From Lentinula raphanica (Eukaryota; Basidiomycota; Agaricomycetes; Agaricales; Omphalotaceae), in contig JANVFP010000017.1 of assembly GCA_027919835.1 (NCBI GenBank), forward strand, positions 682,001-746,000: DNA of 64,000 nucleotides, in the 5' to 3' direction. The notes below the pieces were generated by a model. It had not been told where the DNA came from, made no database searches, and worked only from the letters and a program-made list of their open reading frames with translations. Of this stretch, positions 13,032-23,810 are shown piece by piece (positions within the stretch are counted from its first letter, which is position 1; every line of letters starts with the position of its first letter). The translations under genes were made by a program, and so were the position numbers.

Positions 13032-15198
13032 ACTAGTTAAACGATGGTTGTGCTTCAGAAATAAAAGAAATATACGTTATCCTCCAATCCTTCGTCCATC
13101 AAGATATCGTCTTCTTCGTCGTAGTCGTAGTCGGCTTCGCTTTCACTTTGCTGTCCATATTGCTTTACGTCCTTCTTTTCGTCTTCTAAAAGAAACAAAT
13201 CGAGTGAGCATAGCCTAAAAATTAGGGAAGCCAATTTACCTGAATCGAGTAGTTCAAGAACTTCGTCGTCTCCCAGATCCGCGTTCGTCTCCTCATCGTT
13301 GAGGACAATAGCTGTAAGTCAGGCGGTGAGAGCTGGGTCATAAGTAGAATGGTGAGGACACGTCGACCAAGCCCTACTCATTGTCTGAGTCAACCCCCTT
13401 TTGAATGGTTTGAAAGTGTTGTCCAGAGCCTCTTACTGCTTTTATCTTTCGAAACGTATCGAAACACGTTTCGAAACGAATAGTCAAGCCTCACGTAAGG
13501 CCGAGCAGTGCAGCCAATACAGCAAAATTAATAACGACACTGGCGGAACGCACCTTTTCTTTTGCTTGCGGCGACAACTTTGCTAGTGGAGATGGTAGAG
13601 TCTTCCATGGGAGGGGCAAGAACATCGAGATTCCCCATGAACTCTTCGGTTATAAGCGGAGGTTTAGCAGATTTAGAAGGCTTCGGAGCGACTCAACCGG
13701 CAGAAAGAGGCTGCGGGGTAGACTTAGGCAGTGAACGAAATTTTGCCGTAGTTCCCTTCGAGGACGCGTGAGGATTAGAGGAACCGACATCTTTAGTTCT
13801 GGTGGGCCTAGTGGGTTTGGACGTGTCTATGGTATCATTTTCCCTTCTCTTTTTAGGAGCGGACCCTTCTGGAGCAGTACTTTTATCTAATCTGGCACTT
13901 CGTCTCTTGCCAGTCATGGATGATGGAAGAACAAGAGAAAGGTCGAACTCAGAAATCAACCATCACGCGATTTCTATTACTTATCAAAGATTAGCGCTCA
14001 ATATCAATTTAGCGCGCGTTTCAGATTTTCGTCTGTCCGCTGCGCACTCGTTCACGGATACTAATAGACTATGATAGATCCATTATTTATGAGGCTATCA
14101 AAGAGTAGGCTCTACGAGGAACAGAGGTTTGGGTACAAGGGACCTGGAACTCTCATATAAGAAAACCCTCCGACATTTCGAAGTCTGGCAAGACGTCAGC
14201 AGACAGCGGCTCTACGACCGTGCTGAAGCGTCAAGTGGACGCCTGAAAAGGCAACTGAGTCTGGGACCTAGACCAACGTTCCTGTTAAGTCCAGTCAGAA
14301 CTTCGGCGCGTTGGTTGACGGTCACATATTCCTCAGTCTGCGAGGAAATAGAAAGCCCCAGTGATATGCCAGCCAAAGAATCATACTAATAGATAGTCTG
14401 ATACGTGTACTTGGACTGTAGATTATTGACCAAAAAAGAGGGACATAGATCAAGAATGTTGTCTGAATTCCAGTCGTTGTCCCAGGAAGTTTTACTGGCA
14501 GGAACGAGCATGCAGCTTTGTCTGATGTTGGATAGAGGAATAATAGCGCCCTGAGGTATACCGTTGGAAGCTATAGCAGGTTCCACTCTGTACATTCCAG
14601 TGGCTGGATCAGGGGAGGATTTGAATCGGGTAAACCAGGTAACATAGCCCAAATGGTCTTGCGGCCAACGAGATGGAGCTCTCTTAATGGACGCTGGAGC
14701 TTTGACCTGGGGATTTCGGTCGTTCACCTTACTTGGGAGCTGAAACACAACGCGCAATCGTCCGACTCTACATCCTAAATTTGAAGTTACCAGTCTGAGT
14801 TCAACCGATCGGAGTAATAAGCAGGCTTTCTTACCTTGAACAGCCGTAGACTCTGCTCGTTCATCTTCCATTACTAAGACTGTGTCAAATCTTGCCTGTT
14901 TGATACTACTGCAGCTGAGGCTGTAACTTCTATGCATAACATATGGGCAAGTGCCTGAAGCCTGTTTTGCATAACAGCGGGGCAGTTGTCCACCACTCAA
15001 TAAGCCTCACTATAGCTCACTATAGCAGTGGATGTAATGCATAACAACTTGGGCAACATGTTATGCATAACATATAGGCAAAAACATTTTTCAATATTTT
15101 TGAAAAAAAGAATTAATTGTATCTCTTGAAATATCCATTTTTGGAAAAAACTGACACCCCCTATAGGGGATCTTTTTTTAAGGTCTATCAATATATCC

Positions 15199-15275
15199 TC
15201 AACCCCTAACCCCTAACCACCCTAACCCCTAACCAAACCCCTAACCCTAACCCAACCCAACCCCTAACCCCTTAA
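15199..15275. repeat. interstitial telomere-like repeats
   Basis: Degenerate tandem CCCTAA, CCCCTAA and CCCAA units occur here. This is the C-rich strand of TTAGGG-type telomere repeats, placed inside a MITE rather than at a chromosome end. Confidence 0.85.
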
Positions 15276-15295
15276 CCTTTATTGGCTCATGTTTG

Positions 15296-15368
15296 GCACT
15301 GAATCAGACCCCTCCCTAATGTTGGGGTTAGCATAGCTAACCCCAACGGGAGGGGCCTGATTCAGTGC
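15296..15368. repeat. long imperfect hairpin
   Basis: GCACTGAATCAG at 15296 pairs with CTGATTCAGTGC ending at 15368. The inner arms CCCCTCCC and TTGGGGTTAGC pair with GCTAACCCCAA and GGGAGGGG. The stem is about 33 bp long around a two-base centre, with a few bulges. Confidence 0.85.
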
Positions 15369-18300
15369 TTAATCCCAGTTTAAATATTCATTTATTGACT
15401 GAGTGGATTAGTGTCCCGCTGTTATGCAAAACGGGCCTCAGACACTTGCCCACTTGTTATGCATAAAACCTACAGCTACAGGTGACTACTGGAAGCAGGT
15501 TGAGCCTTGATTAAGGCCTTCTCCGTCACTTCCAAGACCTTCAAGGGTAAAAGGCCGAAGTTATGCCAAACCTCCAGCGTGGCGAAAGGCAAAGACCCTT
15601 TCAAGGCATTAGATTTACTGACCTGATCATCTGGAGGTAGAAGGTTGTTCAAGAATAGTTTCAAAGCACCCAGAAAACCTGGAGCTCTGTGTAGAAGTGC
15701 TATAGCTTCAAGCTTCTTCCTGGGCTCCTTGGGGTGCTTCGCAATGGTTATAGTTGAAGGAAGTTCTTCTGGCTTTTCCTCTTCGTCCGCATTGTCCTCG
15801 TCGTCCTCGATGTCGTCGTCGTGCTCTGAATCTTCCTGGTGCTTAGCCACCCACTTTTTGTGGAAGTCGAACGCCGATATCTTTTCCTGTCGAGAAATGA
15901 AAGCAATCATCTGGGGAAAGTGATCACGTTTGTTTGTGGATCTCCAGCCCTCTTTAGCAAGGTCTATATGAAGCCTTTCAAAGGCCTCTGTATTGGAGTT
16001 ATCAGTGGTTCCTATCCACTTGATGGAGTCAACGTAGTGAAGAAGGGAATGGAATTTTGGTATATTGAAGTTAGCTCTTGCACCGGCGGTAACAAAGTAA
16101 TCTCTGTTTTCGTGCCAGGTCTCCAGTTCTTTCTTCATATACTCTAAAGTATCTTTGTCGTGAGAAGGATATTGGGCGAGTTGAATGAAATGCAGAATGG
16201 AACGACAGGCAGTAATACCTCGGGGGTCCATCTTCCCACTCAAAGAAGCTAAGAGGATTCGGGAGATGTGTTTGTGTTCCGTGCCAGAAACTTGAGCAAG
16301 ATTGGATAACCCTTTAGGGAAGCGCCTAACACCTGGAGCTGGAGGCAATTTTTTGATTCTATTGTCTAGCTCCTCCTGCCCCACCACCTTTTGTACCCAA
16401 GCCACCAAATGTTTGAAAACGCCCTGGTAGAGTTGATGAAGAACATCAGGCGCGATGCATCTGTTAATGTCCGTAAGGGGAAACCCAGCCCAGAAGGGAT
16501 TGTAGTTGCCGGCCACGATATCGTAGACGAGGGTCCTGGAATGTACCCCTTTGCCCCCTTCCTTTGCCTCCTTTTGAGCTTCAACAATCTTTTTCAACAA
16601 TCTTTTTCAACGTCCAACGCTGCGTCCTAGGCTCTTTAGGTTCGGGTAAGTGTAGTTCTTCCGCTTTGACTTGACATTTAGGACAAGTACCGTATTTCGC
16701 GCAAGTAGCAAGACACTGCTCCGGGTAGTCTGCCACATAGACAGCCAGAACGGGATAGACGTGCCTGATCAAACCGTCTCCTCCCACCATCTCTATACCT
16801 GGACCTGTAGGATTTCCAGCTAGTTTCAGGGACTCCAGAACTACCGCCATGGACCTATGAAACAGCTGGTATTTTCTGAGCTTTAACTCTCTATTAGACA
16901 AACCTTTCTTGTCGGGTTTGTCGACAGAGAGGTAGGCTAGCAAGACGCAGGCCCTCGATCCAGGCTTCCTTCGGATGTCTTTAGGTATGTTACCCAAAGT
17001 CAGATAGACGGGATAAGCGGATTTATTGCCCGAGAACTGCGTAAGCTGCGTTTTATCTGTGGCTAGAATCACAGGAGCTATAGTGCTTCCTGGGGGTACT
17101 TTGAGCTAAAGTAGAATGAGTGATCGCAGCTCCACCTACGGCATACTCTAAACCTCACCTGAGCCGCGTGCCAAAAGCTCGCTGTCCACATCTCCGTGAA
17201 TATCCTGTTATCCTCCGACTCGCTCGATTCGTCTCTAAAGAGTTTGGCTGGCTTGTATACCAAGTGTTCAGCAAGAGAAGGGTCTCCCCACAGAGCTTTG
17301 ATTGCTTCTACAGGATCACGGTGGTGAATCGTGAACTCCTCCCCAGGTCTGTCTTTGAACGATAGCTTTTTGGTCATCCAAGGACCGCATCGGTCAGGAA
17401 TCTCATCCAGCTTATTGAACATAGATTTGGCATTGTTATAAGTTAAGCCTAGTTTTTCCTTGACCTGCCCAAGCTATAAGTAAGCGAACGACCTTCCGGA
17501 AGGAAAAACCGCAAACCTGAGGAATGTCTAGCAATCTATTGAAAGAGCCTTGAGATATCTTCTCCTTCACCGCCCACTGAGAAACCTCCCATTCCAGCCT
17601 CGACGCAAAAGGAGTGTAGCATCCAGCTTCTATATCTGTTTTCTCTCCAGAGGAAATATTCTTCCATCTTTAACGAACTTCTTTGTCCTCTCCGATAACT
17701 TCTCCTGAGGTATCATTCCATTTCAAAATGTTATCCTCCTCCTTCAGCAAGGAACGATGGATAGTTCCTTGGGGTTTGGGCTGAGAGGAAGAGGAGCCGT
17801 CCCCGAGTTCTTGATAGTCCTCGAAATCTTCTTCATTAGGAAGGAAGTTGAAGGCTCTCTCCATGTCGTAGAGATCGTTACCGTATAGCTCTTGCATAGA
17901 ATCATCCAACTCCCGCTGAAGGTATTCATCTTCCAGCTGCTCTTCAGAAACGGTCTCTAACATGATTTCCCCCTCTAAATCAGATGAGCTTTGATCAACT
18001 TCCATATCAAGTTTGTCCTCCGAGCTTTGATCGATTTCCATATCGTTACTCGCATCGTTCTCGTTCTCCTCGTAGTAGTTCTCCTCGTAGAAGTTCTCCT
18101 CGTAGAAGTTCTCCTTGTAGAAGTTCTCCTCATAATCGTTCTCCTCGTAGTCGTTTTCCTCGTTGGATACCGGCCCGTATTCCTTTCGTTCTATGGTTTT
18201 AGGAGGGGGAGCCTGGATGTCAGGAGGAACATTTCCAGCTCAACGGGAGGAATTCTTGATATGCGCCTGGTTAGCTGCCTTGACAGTTCTCTGAAATGAC

Positions 18301-18428
18301 TGCCCTAATTTCCGACTTTGTTCTGAGCGATGGGCGGCATGAGAAGCGTCAATTTTTTGATTTATGTGAGCCTGGCGGTCTTGAAGTCGAGCAAAAGACC
18401 TATCACAGACCGGGCACGGGTAATCCAT

Positions 18429-19010
18429 GGGGAGAATTCAAAAGGCTGACTGAATGAAGGAGGCTGAGAACGAAAGGTGTCCAGAAGGCGGTACTCTGGA
18501 GAAGGTACGCAGGAGAAAGAAGGCTCAAGTTGAAGAAGGGGAAGATGAGTGGGTAGAAGAAGGTGAGAGCGCTGAAGAAGGTGAACACTCCGGAGTGGGG
18601 AGCAAGCTGAAGTTGACCACGAGGCAGGAGGATTCCACGCCTAAAATAATCCAGGAGGCTGACGTGAGTCGGCGGCTAAGCCTGAATTTTGAACGGCCTT
18701 CGCGGCGTTCAGAACGTTCAGAACGCTGGGTGGAGGAGGAGATTAGCAGGAGGAAGAACAAATGTGGGTAGGAACAAGTAGCAGCATAAGTTGGAGTCCT
18801 TCTCTGCACGTCTAACCCAAATTGAGCGACGACATGTGGTCTGTGGGAGGCAAAGGGCGTTGTTCCGGCCAGGCCATTGTCGCTCTTCCTGATTCCCTCT
18901 TTCTCATGGCTGCACACCATTTTAGTCCGAATAGATTTCATTGACGCAAGCCCTGATACGAGTACAACTCAGTACGATTTGAGACAAAAGGTACAACAGA
19001 TATAAAGTCT
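18429..19010. other. spacer between Plavaka transposase and Ulp1-like gene
   Basis: This holds the upstream region of the transposase and the downstream region of the Ulp1-like gene. A plus-strand frame at 18454-18771 is rich in Glu, Arg and Ser but shows no family resemblance and is probably fortuitous. Confidence 0.4.
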
Positions 19011-20620
19011 TCACAGCTGTCTTCTATCCCTAAGAAGTTCCTGAGCGAGTCTCAGTCGTTTGCCTACCATATCTGGGGAGAAAGATAGGCAGTCCTCTTT
19101 ACTTTGACCTCCCAAAGTTATCTCTCTATATTCAAGGATATGTTTGAGGTGCCACAAAGTGTGAACACCGCAGTCAAAATCATTAGGTTGAAAAGGAACC
19201 TGTGAAGGGTTAAACAGTAAATATGCAGATGAGGCCAGGGTGAGCCAGATGAACTCACTCGGCTATGGGGATCACAGATCCACGACGGATTCGGGTTGTA
19301 GAGTAAAGAGACGGATTCTCCCCTGATACTGCCTAGTATCTCCGCTAGCCACATGAGAACCTTCGTTCGGAAATGAGAAACCAAGAAGAGATAAAAAGAT
19401 GATAATTGCTTACCAGCAACAGTTTTGTATTTTTACGCTGAGACGCAGGCTTCCTGCGGTTTGAAATGCAGATCTCTCCCAGACTATCGAATATATCTAT
19501 TCGCTTGAGCCTGAAATCTATGCGAGCAGAATACCAGTGGGACAATCCTTCATGTATAGGGATGAAAACTGAGTCCCACGAATTGATACCGAGCATTTCC
19601 TGAAATGAAATCACGTCAAGTTCAGCGAGAGAAGCAGTTAGGAAGCCTTACCAGCTTTCTCTTGATAGCATGTCTAACCCTGAGTTCGTCTTGCTCTGTA
19701 AGAATTCCTTTGGCCCGAGTACAGGAAGTCTTGTCCTCGAATAGGCAACTACCGGCGAAGAACGTGCTGAAACCCAAGGTGTTACCTGATTGAGCACACC
19801 ACTTATCAACGAAGTAGTTGATGATTTCATCGTTCAGCCAACGACCTCGTCCTAGGGTAGAAAAATCGTGAAAAGTGATGTTGGGGAGAGTTTTCCAAAG
19901 CGCTTCTGAGTCCCCGCGAACCTGTTGTTCCCCTTTGAGAGAACTGCTAATAAAAAGGATAGACAACGAACCTCTTTCATTAAACTATTGAGTAAAGACG
20001 CAGCTTTTCCAGGATTGTTGTCCAGGAATCTCCACCACGCAGTCTCGAGGGAGGTCTTCTTGATTCGAATAGTATCCAGAAGCAGGTCGAGGTTGCCTAA
20101 AATGACGAGAGCCAAATTGTCGGAAGGAAGATTGCTGTGCTGACTAATGCTGGAGATGAAGGTACTCGTCATTCTGGCTACGGAAGAAAGCTGGCGGGTA
20201 AGTTCCTGAAGTTGATTTATTTGAGTATCGTGGTAGGAATATGCCCGAGCTGGGCAATTGAGGGAAAGAGCTGGAAATAGTCTATCCAGAGCTTCCCGAT
20301 AGACAGAATCGTTCACCACTGTGGATATTCGGCGGAAAGTGAGAAACGGGAGGTAAGCTTGACAATTGATGACCAGAGTCGAAATTTCCTGAAATTGTTC
20401 ACGGTTACAATTACAAACATAACCAAAAGGAGGACATTGGCCCAGTGGACCGCAATGGATAGGGTGATCCCCAGGTTCGGACTGGAGCTGTTGATTGGTC
20501 GAGGGTCTACATTTTTCAGCCTGAAATCGACATACATTCAAGAAAGCTTTCACTCACCTCATTGTCGAACGTACAAAACGTACAGCGGTGGGAGGATAGA
20601 CAGAGTGAATGGCAATGTTG
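19011..20620 (-). CDS. Ulp1-like (C48) cysteine protease with Cys-rich N-terminus
   Basis: The N-terminal part has a cysteine cluster (HRCTFC near 20.57 kb, then CGPLGQCPPFGYVCNCN) and a helical region (YHDTQINQLQELTRQLSSVA). The C-terminal exons carry the Ulp1 fold: RWLNDEIINYFVDKW at 19.82 kb, then SHWYSARIDF with RIDIFDSL (His and Asp), and PNDFDCGVHTLWHL near 19.17 kb (catalytic Cys). All four catalytic positions appear intact. The stop is the TGA at 19011-19013. Introns at 20521-20557 and about 19.62 kb fit GT-AG; the junction near 19.95 kb needs either a very short intron or a frameshift. The family removes SUMO-like modifiers. Similar Ulp1 genes accompany large basidiomycete DNA transposons, and this one lies next to the Plavaka gene on the same strand. 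The start is uncertain. Confidence 0.75.
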
Positions 20621-22019
20621 GGTTGAAAAGTAAGAGGTAAGAACGCGATAACGAAACGGCAAAATATACTGGGGATAGCACTGGTGGTGGGAGGAAAAGA
20701 TATCGTGGTAAAAGAAACGTACTGTCCTGGGAACCTAGGTGTGATTCCTGATCAAATTTGAATCTCCGAAAAAGTTTTTCCGGAGGAAAAGATCGGAACT
20801 CCTCGAAGTTGACTGGAGTCTGGAGATGATTATCGTTACTACTACATACAACTAATTCTTAGTTTGATGAGAAATCTAGTTGTAACTAGCTAATTCACGG
20901 GTCTATTCGAATCTTCCAGCCCAAGAACGTCCTTGCCCAGTCGAACAGAAAAATGTAAGTTAAAAGGATCGAGTGGAGACCTGAGTCTACCACAGGTGTT
21001 TCATTCCAGGTCCTGTAGAAGCCATTTAGGCCCTCAGCTCCTCAAGCGTAGGCCCTTCCCCTCCAACCTCCGTTAATTCGAAGAGAACATTGGATAATGC
21101 CAGGTTCCAACCAGTCCGCATTCGAAGGAGGGAGCGTAAAATCTACGAACGCTAGCAGTCGAAAATTGAAATATTATTATTATCATTATCCCGGAGGATG
21201 GGTGTTGGTGACGAGAGCGTCGGCAGGATCGCGGGCAAGGGAGAAAAGCCCTCGGAAGTCGGAGGTCAGCTTCCGGCAAGCTGATCCCTTAAGTATTCCT
21301 GGCGTTCGTGCTCTGCGAAGAAGGGTCCGAGGCTTTGTTTTGACTCGTAAGATTCAGAATTTGAGAAGGCCACAATTTTGCTTAGGACCTCAAACAACCT
21401 GAATAGTCCGGGTCGATTGGACCGAGTTGACGCATCCGTGAGGCAGCTCGAGCCTGAGGTCGGGGACAAGGTTGAGCTGGTTACAGAAGTGCTACAGTTG
21501 TAGACCGCGCTGGATATTGAATAAAGCGGGTGAAGTGGAAGATGAGACCGGGATAGCTATAAATATCAAAGACTGGTCCTGGCAAACTTCTCGACGGATT
21601 CAACGGGACCAAGGCTATACGAAAGCCAGGTGGCAACTTGCGTAAAAACTTCGTCGAGTATCTACACAGAGCATTCCCCGTGACACAGGCCGTATCGGTG
21701 TACAGCCAGCTGAGACCTGACGGAGAGGTAGAGCCTTGAAATCTATCCTAAGTCAGAATGAATCAGCCTCACAGGGAATGAGATTTTTAACTTCAAGAGA
21801 AAAGATCATCGTTTACGCTCGTAGCACAAGCGTGTCCTAGCTCCTGTGAGCTAAAATTAACAACCGTTATCTGACAAGTCAAAGGTAGAATACTTACCCT
21901 CAACGTAAGGCCTGCAGTATAGGGATGGTTATAGGGATGTTGGCACGGGAAAGAATGAACTATTTAGTGGCGCGCTTGAGGTTCATCTCAAGGAGAGACA
22001 CGTCCGCAGCAACACCTGT
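20621..22019. other. unassigned stretch of the giant insert
   Basis: I see no recognisable gene. Open frames at 21097-21402 (+) and 21073-21469 (-) have no family resemblance. This is probably the upstream region of the Ulp1-like gene plus transposon filler. Confidence 0.35.
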
Positions 22020-22265
22020 TTGATCTGAGAGACTTCCTGGCCATCTGCAGGTACCGGACGAGTTTGTCGTGCTTCCCTGCCCAATCAACAATTTCAATGA
22101 CCTCTGCGAAATTGGAGGAATCTTGAGCCTCGCGATCGCTGTATGAGTCAATAGAGTCCTTGATACGCAGGCCGTCCAGTTGATCCTTGACAAGTCTGCT
22201 CCAACTTTGGGAAGGTTGACTTTGTTCGCATTCGACTCGACGGTCCAGAGAGAACGATATGCTCA
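22020..22265 (-). pseudogene. clathrin heavy chain gene fragment (about 80 codons)
   Basis: Read on the minus strand this matches the segment LDGLRIKDSIDSY...FAEVIEI...LVRYLQMARKSL of clathrin heavy chain, in two frames because of small indels. The same region is present in the larger clathrin pseudogene at about 44.24-44.47 kb, from which this copy clearly diverges at the DNA level. It is flanked by an imperfect 31-bp direct repeat (GAGACACGTCCGC...GATC at 21.99-22.03 kb and GAGACACATCCGC...GATC at 22.31-22.34 kb). It is a gene scrap, not a functional unit. Confidence 0.8.
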
Positions 22266-22748
22266 ATCCATGGCGCTTTGTTCATATTTCTTATAAATAG
22301 AAGAAGAGACACATCCGCTACGGTACCTGTTCGATCCCATTGTCGTTTTGAGTGCGTCAAAGAAAGGCCAGGAAAGAAGGACATACTAGAAGATCTTGAG
22401 ATCTGGTGAAATGATGTCCTGAGACAGAACTGAGAGATGTCCTTCAAAGGACCGTTCTCGTATTTTACCAGTTGGATCACAAATTCAGTGCCTGGCTCGC
22501 CACGCAGATACGTTGCGAGTTCCTATCCAACAAACAAGAATAGCTAATCCGTCTCACTTCACCCAGAGCCTAAAGTCGCGTTCGGAAAGATCTGAGAGTT
22601 GATTGATACCAAGAGGATCAATGGGAGATATCAAGAAAATGACAGGTTGTCCAGTTTATATTCATAAGGGCGAGGCACTGAGGCCTGAGGCCTGAGGAGC
22701 AAGCGCAGATTGGGATGACTCGGATGAGGGAGAGAACTTAGAACATCG

Positions 22749-23042
22749 ATGAAAGACAAGCGCTGTACAAGCGCCAACAGGATTAGGTTTTCAGGGGAGG
22801 CCCCTGGGGTAACTTCCTTTCTAGGATTCCTTTCTTCATTTCTGTCGCTGTCGATTATGTCGATTGTCACTTTCTCTTGCTCCAGGCTGGAGACCGAGGC
22901 TGCTTTATCCTACTTTTCAAACAATGCTTCCTCGCTGCCCGAATCAGTTTTTCAATTTTATAAAACTCTTCAGAATCAGTTTTTTTTGGACGAATCTCAG
23001 AGCACATATCCGACTCAAACGACGATTCTTCCGCAAGACCAG
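22749..23042 (+). pseudogene. unrecognised open frame cut by the Gypsy element
   Basis: A plus-strand frame of about 98 codons (LETEAALSYFSNNASSLPES) runs straight into the left Gypsy LTR. If the Gypsy and one CCAG copy are removed, the frame continues at 32364 for about another 35 codons before a stop. No family is recognised, and it may be a chance frame or an upstream exon. Confidence 0.3.
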
Positions 23043-23669
23043 TGAAGACGAAATGATTGTTCCACGTGCGGAACTGAGAGATCACAGTCGAGAGCAGTAA
23101 TCGTTTGTAACGCTGGAAAGTTTCAGTAAAGAGAATCGAAAATGATTTGCTTATCTTGCTCGAGGCTTCGCTCGTCCTGTCTTGTTCAATGGCTACTTCG
23201 AGCCTCTTAGGTCACAATGAGAGTAAGAGTCCAAGGGGGAGAGAGAGATCCCCAGCCCACACGGGCATACATTTAAGATAGTCCAAGTCCAAAACTATAA
23301 CGAAAATGGAAAGAATTTTAATGATCGTCGAAAGTTGAAACGTCGGTTTCGAGCTTCGGCTCCACTAGAGTCTCACGTCGGGTTTCCGCTTAGCGCATTC
23401 CCCCAGAGACAGAGCTCCCCCAGGCTCAGCTCACTTGCTCAAGGTGAGGTCTCTGGTGGCGGTCCGGACGCTCAACCTTCGTGTCGCTTTGGGCTCTGTA
23501 TGTAAGAAAACAAGTTATCAGCAAAATGTAAAGCACGAAAATGAAACGAAACTTCGATAAAAGAATCCCTGTCAACCCTCGACTACTTCTCTTCTAACTT
23601 CGACGACGGACCTAAGGTGGAAAAGGCTCTATCGTAAGGCCGACGAGTGATCCAATCGGCACTTCCACA
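23043..23669 (-). repeat. Gypsy 3' LTR
   Basis: This is the 627-bp LTR partner of 31737-32363, preceded by CCAG. The two visible differences from the other LTR are at about 23.39-23.43 kb (GCGCATT versus GCGAATT, CCCCCAGG versus CCCCCGGG). Confidence 0.95.
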
Positions 23670-23810
23670 GAGGCGGGTACTTATGACACCGACCTCGGGG
23701 TCTGCATCGTGAACGACAAAACGAGGAAAGAAAGAAAGAAAGAAACGAAAAAATAAACAGGAGATGAAACATAGCAAGAAATAACAACCCTTCCCCAGAA
23801 ACTTCGCCTC

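Larger units (their letters stand above)
7847..13917 (-). pseudogene. KR-rich/Gly-rich transposon-associated protein gene, interrupted by a foldback element
   Basis: A multi-exon minus-strand gene starts at an ATG at 13917 (MTGKRRSARLDKS, a nuclear-type basic leader). It passes an acidic stretch (about 13.1-13.3 kb) and continues at 9911 with ERENGKGRKRRSLKGRKI and ELARLAKSSTRMAICCKDMW. Further exons lie near 9.5, 9.06, 8.95, 8.75 and 8.6 kb (IGKILRSYFVDSASYQDKF, ALYEWHFGSRKLVYLTRHNL). It ends in repeated GGxNRSERGG units, stopping at 7847. I recognise this as a family recurrent in agaric genomes, possibly DUF6532, but I am unsure of the name. Its function is unknown. Foldback element A (9926-13031) sits in or at the edge of the intron before the SVRDVTEV exon. 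One in-frame TGA (near 13696) stands where CGA would fit, so the gene is probably not fully functional. Confidence 0.6.
14912..15484. mobile_element. MITE inside the Plavaka transposase, related to the foldback elements
   Basis: The terminal inverted repeats are long: CAGCTGAGGCTGTAA at the left matches CACCTGTAGCTGTAG read inward from the right. Both continue through TATGCATAACA and GTTTTGCATAACAGCGG. It is flanked by the 7-bp duplication ACTACTG (14905-14911 and 15485-15491), the same duplication length as foldback elements A and B. The interior holds telomere-like CCCTAA repeats (15199-15275) and a strong hairpin (15296-15368). It interrupts the transposase coding sequence, whose conserved C-terminus resumes at the left. 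Confidence 0.9.
14386..18428 (-). pseudogene. Plavaka-type transposase (decayed)
   Basis: The minus-strand gene opens with a zinc finger, CPVCDRSFARLQDRQAHINQ, then an acidic linker. The transposase body follows: ELDEIPDRCGPW-like text at 17.4 kb, PVILATDKTQLTQFSGNKSA, the SAYPVYLTLGNIPKDIRRKP block, and CIAPDVLHQLYQGVFKHLV with HSLLHYVDSIKWIGTTDNSN. It ends with the typical C-terminus (LGYVTWFTRFKSSPDP, AIIPLSNIRQSCML, QSKYTYQTIY) at 14386. Plavaka enzymes are DDE-type cut-and-paste transposases of basidiomycetes, related to CACTA. Defects: an in-frame TGA near 18243, a TAA near 17670, a 14-bp tandem duplication near 16583-16611 that shifts the frame, and a 573-bp MITE (14912-15484) in the C-terminal part. 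It may be the former mobiliser of the giant insert, but this is an inference. Confidence 0.87.

Noticed and set aside
15199..15275. A chromosome end at the telomere-like repeats
   Set aside because: Coding sequence continues on both sides and the repeats lie within a MITE with target duplications.
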